From the NCBI GenBank assembly GCA_026393835.1, contig JAPKZK010000086.1, positions 1 through 39,387 of the forward strand: a DNA stretch of 39,387 bases, written 5' to 3'. This document shows, in pieces, positions 17,454-25,099 of the stretch; position 1 is the stretch's first letter; every line of letters starts with the position of its first letter. The DNA is from Candidatus Aminicenantota bacterium (GTDB lineage: Bacteria; Acidobacteriota; Aminicenantia; UBA2199). The notes beneath the pieces are model-generated. The model ran no database searches. It was not told where the DNA came from and saw only the letters and a list, made by a program, of their open reading frames with translations. The position numbers and the translations under genes are program-made.

Positions 17454-17694
17454 ATAAAAAAGAAAACGTTTCTAATTGTTTTGGTTTTTGTGTTTTTACA
17501 ATTCACAGGATTTGTCCAGGGCGCCATCCCTGCATCCGAGCGTGCGGCATCATCCCTTCAAGTTTTACAAATTTTACAAGAATAATATATTAAGATATTG
17601 CCTATAACTGTTTTAATGCAACTGACACAAATCTTAGCGACTGGCTAAAAAGTTTATTGAAATAACAGGCGAACCAAAATTCAACGGCCCATAA
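17454..17694 (+). pseudogene. Ghost of a secreted LRR protein (both termini, no middle)
   Basis: After a Shine-Dalgarno (AAAGGAG) the expected ATG reads ATA (17454), followed by a frame KKKTFLIVLVFVFLQFTGFV then QGAIPASERAA. This is parallel to the signal peptide and AISAEERAA of the LRR gene at 6400. It then jumps to IPSSF/TNLT-coding DNA (ATCCCTTCAAGTTTTACAAA), to ATTGCCTATAACTG and the GACTGGCT stretch, and finally to the extreme 3' end (AAGTTTATTGAAATAA then GAACCAAAATTC). About 2.1 kb of LRR and Ig coding sequence is missing in two deletions. The signal peptide differs from the intact gene, so the parent was a paralogue. Confidence 0.85.
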
Positions 17695-17727
17695 AATTAG
17701 GCGGTGAATTCAGGTTTGGTCATAGGT

Positions 17728-17756
17728 TTGCATTGTAACGTTTTTTGAAGTATAAT
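17728..17756 (+). promoter_or_regulatory. Promoter of the SHMT-like gene
   Basis: -35 TTGCAT (17728-17733), 17-bp spacer, -10 TATAAT (17751-17756). It overlaps the in-frame TTG at 17745, which therefore cannot be the start codon. Confidence 0.75.
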
Positions 17757-17801
17757 CTCAGTCTATTTAATTATGAACCCAATCATCTGGAGGTATTTAA
17801 T

Positions 17802-19271
17802 ATGAATCAATTGGAACAAAAATTACAAGAACTGGGACGCAAAGTAGTAGAGAACAATCTCTGGCGTCAGCGGCGGTGTTTTAACCTCATTCCCTCTGAA
17901 AACACCCCCTCCCTGCTGGTTAAACTCTGCGAGATCAGTGATCCCTCCGGTCGCTACGCCGAACATAAAACCGCCTTGAAAAAGGAACGGGAAGCGCTGG
18001 AAGGTACCGGGGCCATGAAGGGCGACCAGATTTACTACTACCAGGGCGTCCAATTTATCTATGAGGTGGAAGAACATTTAAAAGAAGAATTCGGAAAATA
18101 CATCTCCGCCTCGGAAGTCGAACCCCGCACCATCAGCGGACAAATGGCCAACGAAGTGGTATTCAAAGCGGTAGTCAAATTCCTGGCCGCCGGTAAAGAA
18201 GGTTTCCCTAAACTTACGGAAACCGGCCGCATGGCCACGGTCATGAACAACAACCTCAACTACGGCGGGCACCTGAGCGCCCAACCTTTCGGCGCCTTAT
18301 TTAATTTCGTGGAAGGGGAAGTGGTCAATTTCCCCCTGATGGCCAACAACCCGTACAAGGCCGACGCGAATAAAATGTTGGAACTGGCGGACCAACACCG
18401 GCCGCCGCTGTTTGTGTTCGGGAAAAGTATGTTCCTTCATCCTGAACCGGTGAAACAACTGCGAGAATTCATCGACAAAACCCCGGATTATCACCCGGTG
18501 GTCATGTACGACGCCGCCCATGTCATGGGCATCTTAGGCCCGCATTTCCAGGACCCGCTGGCCGAAGGCGCCGATGTAATAACCGGTTCTACCCACAAAA
18601 CTTTCTTCGGTCCCCAACGGGGCATTATTGCCGGTAAAATGCCCAAGGAAAGCCCCCTGAGAAAACTCTGGACGGAAATCAATGCCCGCGCTTTCCCCGG
18701 TTCCACCAGCAACCACCACCTGGGCACCTTGCTGGCCATGCTGGTTGCTACTATTGAAATGAACCATTTCAAGGATGAATACCAAAAACAGGTTGTGTCG
18801 AACGCCAAAGCGTTTGCCAAAGCCTGCGTCAAATACGGCATCCCCGTCGAAGGCGGCGAAGAAGACGGTTATACAAGTTCCCACCAGGTATTGATCCGGG
18901 TATCCGGGTTCGGCGATAGTAAAGAAATTGCCACCCGACTGGAAGAAAACAATGTGGTTACCAATTACCAGGTCCTGCCTGGCGACGAAAACTTCTATCA
19001 CCCCACCGGTATCCGCATGGGCGTTTCGGAAATGACCCGTTTCGGCATGAAGGAGCCGGAGTTTGATAACCTGGCCCGGTTGATGGCGGATATTATCGTC
19101 CATAACAAAAAAGCCGGCAGTGAAGTAGCGGAATATCGCAAGCAGTTCCAGGTAATGCGTTACTGCCTGGGTCTTGATGAAACGCTGCGCATAGCCCCGG
19201 CTATTTTTGAGAGTCTATTCCCCAGTCACGAATATTTCCAGGGAGTGGCCGCCGGTCTGAGCAAGTTATAG
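17802..19271 (+). CDS. Serine hydroxymethyltransferase-like PLP enzyme
   Basis: The 489-aa fold-type I PLP enzyme is most like glycine/serine hydroxymethyltransferase (PF00464). It has FNLIPSENTPS near the N-terminus (compare LIASEN), an SGQMANEVVF motif, YDAAHVMGILG (aspartate of the PLP pocket) and GSTHKTFFGPQRG, with K266 as the likely Schiff-base lysine. Bacterial GlyA is about 415 aa, so this form is 70 aa longer and divergent. GlyA activity (serine plus THF to glycine plus methylene-THF) is likely but not certain. The start at ATG 17802 is fixed by GGAGG 8 nt upstream. It is monocistronic, followed by a hairpin at 19301-19321. Confidence 0.8.
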   Translation: MNQLEQKLQELGRKVVENNLWRQRRCFNLIPSENTPSLLVKLCEISDPSGRYAEHKTALKKEREALEGTGAMKGDQIYYYQGVQFIYEVEEHLKEEFGKYISASEVEPRTISGQMANEVVFKAVVKFLAAGKEGFPKLTETGRMATVMNNNLNYGGHLSAQPFGALFNFVEGEVVNFPLMANNPYKADANKMLELADQHRPPLFVFGKSMFLHPEPVKQLREFIDKTPDYHPVVMYDAAHVMGILGPHFQDPLAEGADVITGSTHKTFFGPQRGIIAGKMPKESPLRKLWTEINARAFPGSTSNHHLGTLLAMLVATIEMNHFKDEYQKQVVSNAKAFAKACVKYGIPVEGGEEDGYTSSHQVLIRVSGFGDSKEIATRLEENNVVTNYQVLPGDENFYHPTGIRMGVSEMTRFGMKEPEFDNLARLMADIIVHNKKAGSEVAEYRKQFQVMRYCLGLDETLRIAPAIFESLFPSHEYFQGVAAGLSKL

Positions 19272-19300
19272 AACAGTCAAATATTGTCTTCGATGTCCAG

Positions 19301-19321
19301 GAACCCCCATGCTGGGGGTTC
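19301..19321 (+). terminator. Hairpin after the SHMT-like gene
   Basis: GAACCCCC (19301-19308) pairs with GGGGGTTC (19314-19321) around a 5-nt loop. A further hairpin CCCCGCG/CTGCGGGG lies at 19379-19393. The T-tract is short, so termination may be partial. The surrounding text (TGGTCGCCGGAGGCAA) belongs to the same repeat-terminator family as 8805-8870 and 21545-21591. Confidence 0.55.
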
Positions 19322-19434
19322 TATTGCACGGCCGAAAGGTTTCCGGGGTATCAAACTGCATCTCAAACTTAAGAGGGTCCCCGCGCTGCGGGGCTGGTCG
19401 CCGGAGGCAATATATATTAAGGAGAAAGGAGAAA

Positions 19435-20505
19435 ATGATGAGCGTCAAAGATGACCTGTTAAAAGAATATACCGGGAAATTGAAGAACCTTGTACTGGAA
19501 CAAGAAATCAACATCATGGAAGTCTGCGGCACCCATACCGTTCAATTCTTTCATACCGGCGTCAAAGACATTTTCCCGGCAAAATTAAACCTGGTGGACG
19601 GACCCGGCTGCCCGGTGTGCGTCACCACCAACGATTACCTGGACAGGGCCATCGAAATCGCACGGAAATACCCTGTCATCCTCTGCACCTTCGGCGATAT
19701 GATGCGGGTCCCTTCCTCTTACAGCTCCCTGCAAAAAGAAAAAGCCGAAGGCATGGCCATTTCCATTGTCTATTCCCCCCTGGACGCCGTGGAAATAGCC
19801 AGGGCAAATCCCGGCAAAGAGGTTATCTTTTTAAGCGTGGGCTTTGAAACTACCATCCCCACCGAAGCCTTTACCGTAAAGAAAGCAAAAGAAGAGAACA
19901 TTAAGAATTTTTCCCTGCTGGCGGGCAACAAACTCACGCCCCCCGCGGTTGCCGCCCTGCTGGAATCCGGGGAAGCGAATATCGACGGGTTCATCCTTCC
20001 CGGTCATGTCAGCGCCATTACCGGCGTCAAAGGCTGGCGGTTCATGACGGGAAAATATAAAAAACCCTGCGTCATCGCCGGGTTTAATACCAGGGACCTG
20101 GTTATGGGCGTAATGCTCCTGGTCATCCTGGTTATAAAGGGAGAACTGAAAATTTTAAACGAATATAAAGAAGTTGTCACGGAAGAAGGCAATATCAAAG
20201 CGCAAGAATTAATGTATGAAATCTTTGAAACAGTCGACGCCAATTGGCGGGGAATCGGCGTCATACCCGGCAGCGGCATGAAATTGAAAGACGCCTACGC
20301 CGACTTCGACGCTGAGAAAAAATTCCCGGTTACGCTGCCGCCGGTGGTGGAACCCAAAGGCTGCCGCTGCGGCGAAGTGCTGCGGGGAATTATCACCCCC
20401 CCGGGATGCCCGCTTTTCGGGAATAAGTGCACCCCACAAACGCCGGTGGGGGCCTGCATGGTATCCGGCGAAGGCTCATGCGCGGCTTATTACAAATACA
20501 GGTAG
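19435..20505 (+). CDS. hypD: Hydrogenase maturation protein HypD
   Basis: The 356-aa iron-sulfur protein is the scaffold on which, with HypC, the Fe(CN)2CO moiety of [NiFe]-hydrogenase is assembled. Diagnostic motifs are MEVCGTHT (Cys 31), DGPGCPVCVT (Cys 59, Cys 62), SVGFETTIP, GFILPGHVSAITG, VIPGSGM, and the C-terminal cluster-binding cysteines CRCGEVLRG ... PPGCPLFGNKC. Two adjacent ATGs (19435, 19438) follow GGAGAAAGGAG; either fits. hypE follows after 19 bp, so the two are co-transcribed. No hypA, hypB, hypC, hypF or structural hydrogenase genes are in the window. The family call is very secure. Confidence 0.96.
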   Translation: MMSVKDDLLKEYTGKLKNLVLEQEINIMEVCGTHTVQFFHTGVKDIFPAKLNLVDGPGCPVCVTTNDYLDRAIEIARKYPVILCTFGDMMRVPSSYSSLQKEKAEGMAISIVYSPLDAVEIARANPGKEVIFLSVGFETTIPTEAFTVKKAKEENIKNFSLLAGNKLTPPAVAALLESGEANIDGFILPGHVSAITGVKGWRFMTGKYKKPCVIAGFNTRDLVMGVMLLVILVIKGELKILNEYKEVVTEEGNIKAQELMYEIFETVDANWRGIGVIPGSGMKLKDAYADFDAEKKFPVTLPPVVEPKGCRCGEVLRGIITPPGCPLFGNKCTPQTPVGACMVSGEGSCAAYYKYR

Positions 20506-20524
20506 AAAAGAAAAGAGGTTCAAT

Positions 20525-21526
20525 ATGCAAGATAAAATCTTACTGGGGCACGGCAGCGGCGGCCAATTAATGAATGAACTTATCAACGGTTTAATCAAAG
20601 AGACCTTCGGTTCAGACTCGCTGCAACTGGACGATTCCGCTATTCTCACCATCGCGGGCCAAAAATTGGCTTTTACCACCGATACCTTTACCATTACCCC
20701 CATCTTTTTCCCCGGCGGGAACATCGGCGAACTGGCAATAAACGGGACCGTCAATGACCTGGCCGTAATGGGGGCAACGCCCAGGTTTATCTCCTCGGCT
20801 TTTATACTGGAAGAAGGTTTCGAAATATCCCTGCTCAAGGAAATCATCGCGTCCATGAAGCGGGTCGCGGATTACGCCGGGGTGAAAATCGTTACCGGCG
20901 ACACCAAAGTAGTGGAAAAAGGAAAAGCAGACAAAATATTTATCAACACCTCCGGCATCGGCGTCATGGAATTCCCACTTCAGCGCAGGGATATCGAGGA
21001 AGGGGATATCGTTATCATCAACGGGTCCATCGCCGACCATGGGATATCGGTAATGGCGGAGCGGAACGGGTTCTCTTTTAGCAAAGGCCTATTATCCGAC
21101 TGTGCGCCGCTGAATCATTTGATTGCCGCCGCCGTCAGGGCGTGTCCCGACGGGATCAAGTTTATGAGAGACGCCACGCGGGGCGGGGTGGCTTCGGTAT
21201 TGAACGAAGTGGTTCAACAAACCCCTTTCAGTGTAAAATTGCTGGAAGAAAAACTTCCGGTGAAAGACGAGGTCAAGGGAGTTTGCGATATATTGGGCAT
21301 CGATCCCCTGTATGCGGCCAACGAAGGCAAAGTCCTGGCCATCGTGAAAAAAAAGGATGCGGAAAAAGTCCTTGAAGCCATGAAAAGCGTAAAAGAAGGG
21401 GAAAATGCGGCTATCATCGGCGAAATCACCCGCCAATACCCCGGCAAAGTTTTCGTGGAAACAGCCATCGGCGGCAAACGCCTGCTCGCCCTCCTCATCG
21501 AAGAACAACTACCGCGGATTTGTTAA
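20525..21526 (+). CDS. hypE: Hydrogenase maturation protein HypE
   Basis: The 333-aa protein belongs to the PurM/AIR-synthase-like family. It dehydrates the C-terminal thiocarboxamide made by HypF into thiocyanate, the cyanide donor passed to HypCD. Motifs are LGHGSGGQLMNELI at the N-terminus, DDSAILTI, INGTVNDLAVMGA, TGDTKVVEKG, MRDATRGGVASVLNE, and the invariant C-terminal PRIC whose Cys carries the thiocyanate. The length is normal. It lies 19 bp after hypD and is probably translated from the same mRNA. The Shine-Dalgarno is modest (AAGAGGTTCAAT). Confidence 0.96.
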   Translation: MQDKILLGHGSGGQLMNELINGLIKETFGSDSLQLDDSAILTIAGQKLAFTTDTFTITPIFFPGGNIGELAINGTVNDLAVMGATPRFISSAFILEEGFEISLLKEIIASMKRVADYAGVKIVTGDTKVVEKGKADKIFINTSGIGVMEFPLQRRDIEEGDIVIINGSIADHGISVMAERNGFSFSKGLLSDCAPLNHLIAAAVRACPDGIKFMRDATRGGVASVLNEVVQQTPFSVKLLEEKLPVKDEVKGVCDILGIDPLYAANEGKVLAIVKKKDAEKVLEAMKSVKEGENAAIIGEITRQYPGKVFVETAIGGKRLLALLIEEQLPRIC

Positions 21527-21544
21527 TCAAAAGCTTTAGGAGGT

Positions 21545-21591
21545 CCAGGAACCTCGCCCTCCGTGAGGGCCATTCTCGAAAAGGTTCCTGG
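21545..21591. terminator. Bidirectional repeat-type terminator between hypE and the ClpX-like gene
   Basis: CCAGGAACCT (21545-21554) pairs with AGGTTCCTGG (about 21582-21591), enclosing a smaller GCCCTCCGTGAGGGC hairpin. It sits between two convergent genes. Together with flanking AAAGCTTTAGGAGGTCC and TGGCCGAAGGCAA it belongs to the dispersed repeat family also found at 8805-8870. Confidence 0.7.
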
Positions 21592-21608
21592 TGGCCGAAG
21601 GCAAATTC

Positions 21609-23246
21609 TTATATTGCGCTGCCGCCGGCCGCCGTCGCCTGCGCCCCCTGCTGCTCCTGGTACCAGGTGGTGAAAAGATTGTTAAAATAATTATTATCTT
21701 CCAACATTTCCACCGTGACCTGGAACTTACCCTTGATGTTCATATAATTCAGGGTAGAGGCGCTTTTGAGCAATTGTTTCAACGCCGCCGATACTTCCAT
21801 CTTATTATCCTCGGCATATTTCTCCACGTAGGCTTCCACATCCTCGCTAAGTTCCAATTCGATCCCGTATTCACGCTTGAAGGATTCGATATAATCCAGG
21901 AAAGGCGAACGTTTCAGCATTTCCAGGAGGGCGTCTTTAGGCATCCGGCACAGGTCCTCGGCGACAACCAACTCTTTGAAATGCGATCCGGGCAGTTCGA
22001 ATTGAAAGCCGGTAAGAATAGTTTCCCAGACGCTTACCAGGGCGCGGGCCCCAGTTTTCTGGTTTTCACCCTTTTCAGCCACATACAGGATCGCCGACTC
22101 ATCGATTTTCAAGTCGATGCCGAAGGCCTTGAATTCCAGGATATACTGCTGGATAATCGAGTCTTCCGTATCGCGCATGATGCGCACCAGGTCGTTTTTA
22201 GACAACAGGTTCACGTGGCTGCGAATCGGGATACGGCCCACCAGTTCCGGGATCAGGCCGAAACGGATATAATCTTCGACATTCGCTTCTTTATAACTAT
22301 TTTCAATCGTACGGGTCTTTTTTTCCCGGTCGCTGCTGCCGAAGCCGGTAACCATGAAACTCCCATCCTCGCGGATTCGCCCGCCCTCATGTTTGATCCT
22401 GTCTTTCACAATGGATTCCAGGTCATTATGGGGCCGTTGGAAGGAACCGCCCACGATGAAAAGAATACGTTCCGTGCTGAGCATATTTTTTTGTTTACGC
22501 GGGTCTTTGCCGGCGCCTTTGATAAGGGTCTCTTTAAAATGAGAGGCCGGGGACATCGGGTTATCGATAGGAACGTATTTCCGTTCGATCAGTTTTAATA
22601 CTGCCCGTTGGAAACCTTCGCGGGAGATATCGTGGCCGATAAGGCTGCGGTCTTTGGCTTTTTTATCGATTTCGTCGATAAAAATAATGCCGCCGTAGCG
22701 GTTGACAAATTCCGCCTGTTCTTGCCGCGAGTGGCCCGGGGCCACGTCGATCAATTCGCGGATCATATCGTCCGCGCTTTTGCCCACGTATCCCGCTTCA
22801 GTGTAGTCCGTGGCGTCCACGATCAGCGTAGGAACTTCCAGCAAGTCGCCCAAAACCTCGGCGCAGTAGGTTTTCCCGCTGCCGGAGGGGCCGGCGATAA
22901 TCGTGTTTTTCTTGCGGAACCGTTTGACCGACGGTTCTTCCGTCGATTCATCCAGCAGCCGCAGGATAGCGAAATGGAAAGCGGCTGCGATGGATAAACG
23001 TTTTTTATATTCTTCCTGGCCGATGACATATTTATCCAGGTGTGTCTTGATTTCCCTGGGAGTCAGGATAGGCACCTGCCATTTCTCTTCCTCTTTTTTA
23101 GGACCCAGTTGTCGTCTTAGTTCTTCTTCGAAGGAGACCCGCGACGCCTCTTTGCCGTCCAGGTACGCCTTAATGGCCTGGGCTTCCGTGCACTCAAACT
23201 GTTTTATCAGTTGATCTATTTCTTCTCTAGGTATCTGTACTTTCAT
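21609..23246 (-). CDS. ClpX-like AAA+ ATPase without the zinc-binding domain
   Basis: The 545-aa protein has a central ClpX/HslU-type AAA+ module. It contains YVIGQEEYKKRL (73-84), Walker A GPSGSGKT (119-126), DATDYTEAGYVG, Walker B IIFIDEID, LFIVGGSF, an arginine-finger region ELVGRIPI and sensor 2 TGARAL. Canonical ClpX begins with a Cys4 zinc domain; here the first about 55 residues are a helical segment (EEIDQLIKQFECTEAQAIKA) with a single Cys. A long C-terminal tail (about 440-545) is extra and Gln/Ala-rich at the end. No clpP is adjacent. It is probably an unfoldase with a dedicated substrate or adaptor; whether it docks on ClpP is open. AGAGGA precedes ATG 23246. Confidence 0.85.
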   Translation of the reverse strand: MKVQIPREEIDQLIKQFECTEAQAIKAYLDGKEASRVSFEEELRRQLGPKKEEEKWQVPILTPREIKTHLDKYVIGQEEYKKRLSIAAAFHFAILRLLDESTEEPSVKRFRKKNTIIAGPSGSGKTYCAEVLGDLLEVPTLIVDATDYTEAGYVGKSADDMIRELIDVAPGHSRQEQAEFVNRYGGIIFIDEIDKKAKDRSLIGHDISREGFQRAVLKLIERKYVPIDNPMSPASHFKETLIKGAGKDPRKQKNMLSTERILFIVGGSFQRPHNDLESIVKDRIKHEGGRIREDGSFMVTGFGSSDREKKTRTIENSYKEANVEDYIRFGLIPELVGRIPIRSHVNLLSKNDLVRIMRDTEDSIIQQYILEFKAFGIDLKIDESAILYVAEKGENQKTGARALVSVWETILTGFQFELPGSHFKELVVAEDLCRMPKDALLEMLKRSPFLDYIESFKREYGIELELSEDVEAYVEKYAEDNKMEVSAALKQLLKSASTLNYMNIKGKFQVTVEMLEDNNYFNNLFTTWYQEQQGAQATAAGGSAI

Positions 23247-23285
23247 TTTTGTCCTCTCTATTACGATATTTTATATTACCACGGT

Positions 23286-23314
23286 ATTATATAAAAAACC
23301 AATATTAATTTCAA
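23286..23314 (-). promoter_or_regulatory. Promoter of the ClpX-like gene
   Basis: -35 TTGAAA (23314-23309), 17-bp spacer, -10 TATAAT (23291-23286) on the minus strand, about 40 bp before the start codon. Confidence 0.75.
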
Positions 23315-23336
23315 TACAGGAAAGGTAAAAGACAAT

Positions 23337-24827
23337 CTAAAGGGGGGGAATGTCTAGTACCTGCTGTTTTTGAGCCAGGACGCGGTACAGGTAAAACTCG
23401 GTCCAGGCGTCAATACCCACGTCGGTTATTTTTCTTACTCTAAAATTTTTAAATATCGCTTTGAGTCCCAGGTTCTTTTTTTGCCATGGTTCCACGACGA
23501 GATATACCGGTTTTCCTTCTTTTAACATATCCGAGATCAGGAATAAGGAATTCATATGAAAGAAGCCGAACGACTCGATATTTGCATAAATGCGTAACGG
23601 GCCGCTGAATTCGCAGCAGCCCACCATGCCGCCGGGCGCGATCTTTTTAGCGACCTTTTTACTGATGACATAGAACAATTTCCCTTTGTCTTTTGTCCAG
23701 AGTTCCGAATAACGGATTCCCCGGTAGATAAAAAATATACCGGCAAACAATACCGTTGCCACCAGTAAGATTGAAACCGCCTGCTTTGGAAATCGATTTT
23801 GCAAACGAATGGCCGTTAAGATGCGTTTAAAGCCCAGGGCGGCCAGCAAAAACAGGGCCGGGAAACCGGGCAGAAGAAAGCGCAACCACCACCAGATATC
23901 AAAAAACGACGCCCAGAAACAGTAAAAAATTAAGAACGCCAGGAACCAGGCGGCAAAGAAGAGCGCGTGTTTTTCTTTTTTCCACAAAGCAATAAGGGCC
24001 AACAGCGCCAGCAGGGGGGTAAATTGCAGCAGGGTTTCCCCACTGTAAAACCCCAGGTTCCTGGCGAAAAACGATGTCGAAAGATTATTTGAAAGGTCCA
24101 GGTAGCCCGTTTTCCAGGGGGCCCCGTAGACCAGCCAATTATAAATTGCGTAAAGCGAGCCCGCGGCCCCAAACCAGGAGCCGTATTGCCATCGTTGTTT
24201 AACATTAAGTTCTTTGTATACAAGGGGCAGGAAGACCGCGCAAAACAAAACATTGGTGGGGCGGACCGCGAGGGAGAAAGCCAGGGCCAATGCCGAGGGG
24301 ATTGTTTTTTTTATTTTAAGCAGGTAAAAGGCCAGTAAAATGAAAAAAGCGGCCGGTAGGTCGCTCATCACATAGGTGCTGCCGTACACCGTCAGCGGGA
24401 AGAATGCCCACAGCAGGGCAAAAAGCCCGGCGGTCCATTTATCGTTGCCCGTCAGGCTAAAGATGGTGAGGAACATTAAGATAACCGATAAAACTCCAAG
24501 GGCGGGGTTCACATAAAATTCCAGGCCGGCGAACGCGGACCCGGCAGCGGCCATAAGCAGGGGGAACCCCGGGGGGTATTGACCTACCACTTTCCCGTTC
24601 ACGGCATAGAAACTCAGGGGGGCGATGGCCGGGTATTTCGAGGCCGGGAGAGCGGTTTCCAGGGCCACGTGGCCGTTTTTCAGCAGCAGGGCTTGTTGGT
24701 AATACCCGTACCAGTCGGAGCCGCCCACGTATTGTTGGGAGAAAGTCGCATATATATAAAAGATAGCAATCAGGGCCGCGGCAGCGGCAGTGTAGAACGC
24801 GATGTTTCTTATTTTTTTAGAGAGCAT
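23337..24827 (-). CDS. Multispanning membrane glycosyltransferase (GT39/ArnT/PMT_2-like)
   Basis: About 496 aa with 11-12 hydrophobic segments. The first loop after TM1 carries GGSDWYGYYQQALLLKNG, in the position where ArnT/PMT-type polyprenyl-phosphate-sugar transferases keep their acidic catalytic residue. YPPGFPLLM and VMSDLPAAFF fit PMT_2 (PF13231) proteins. The C-terminal 110 aa form a soluble domain. It probably transfers a sugar from a lipid-linked donor to lipid or protein on the outer face of the inner membrane. Starts: two ATGs at 24830/24827 follow GGAGGA very closely. ATG 24875 is an alternative and would be nearly leaderless given the promoter at 24884-24912. Confidence 0.78.
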   Translation of the reverse strand: MLSKKIRNIAFYTAAAAALIAIFYIYATFSQQYVGGSDWYGYYQQALLLKNGHVALETALPASKYPAIAPLSFYAVNGKVVGQYPPGFPLLMAAAGSAFAGLEFYVNPALGVLSVILMFLTIFSLTGNDKWTAGLFALLWAFFPLTVYGSTYVMSDLPAAFFILLAFYLLKIKKTIPSALALAFSLAVRPTNVLFCAVFLPLVYKELNVKQRWQYGSWFGAAGSLYAIYNWLVYGAPWKTGYLDLSNNLSTSFFARNLGFYSGETLLQFTPLLALLALIALWKKEKHALFFAAWFLAFLIFYCFWASFFDIWWWLRFLLPGFPALFLLAALGFKRILTAIRLQNRFPKQAVSILLVATVLFAGIFFIYRGIRYSELWTKDKGKLFYVISKKVAKKIAPGGMVGCCEFSGPLRIYANIESFGFFHMNSLFLISDMLKEGKPVYLVVEPWQKKNLGLKAIFKNFRVRKITDVGIDAWTEFYLYRVLAQKQQVLDIPPL

Positions 24828-24883
24828 CATTCCTCCGGCGAAAATTTTACCTTTTATCTTTTGATCTTTTACCATTTCTTTCA

Positions 24884-24912
24884 ATTATAACGTATTTAGA
24901 TAAGAACATCAA
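24884..24912 (-). promoter_or_regulatory. Promoter of the glycosyltransferase gene
   Basis: -35 TTGATG (24912-24907), 17-bp spacer, -10 TATAAT (24889-24884). It overlaps the in-frame TTG at 24884, ruling that codon out as start. Confidence 0.72.
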
Positions 24913-24960
24913 GGGTTCCCGGAATTTTTTTAAGCCGCTGAGAACGCGAAAAGGAAAAGG

Positions 24961-25092
24961 GCCACGGACGAACACGGACACTCACGGACAGGGATACATA
25001 AAACATGAATAAAACAATCTGTGTTAATCAGTGTAATCAGTGGACCCAGTTTTTATCTTTTCAGTCCGTGTTCGTCCGTGTTCGTCCGTGGC
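24961..25092. repeat. Inverted pair of GGACGAACACGGAC repeats
   Basis: GCCACGGACGAACACGGACA (24961-24980) is matched by its reverse complement near 25070-25092 (GTTCGTCCGTGGC, tandemly doubled). Between them lies TCTGTGTTAATCAGTGTAATCAG. This type of CGGAC/GTCCG dispersed repeat is common in many bacterial phyla. Here it could form a long stem just downstream of the ROCO gene stop (25100), on its minus-strand transcript. Confidence 0.75.
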
Positions 25093-25099
25093 TCATTTT

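Noticed and set aside
17745..17801. N-terminal extension of the SHMT-like protein from TTG 17745
   Set aside because: It overlaps the -10 box of the promoter, and a strong Shine-Dalgarno points to ATG 17802.
21591..22598. 335-codon plus-strand ORF
   Set aside because: It is antisense to the ClpX-like gene, which has all motifs, a promoter and a Shine-Dalgarno on the other strand.
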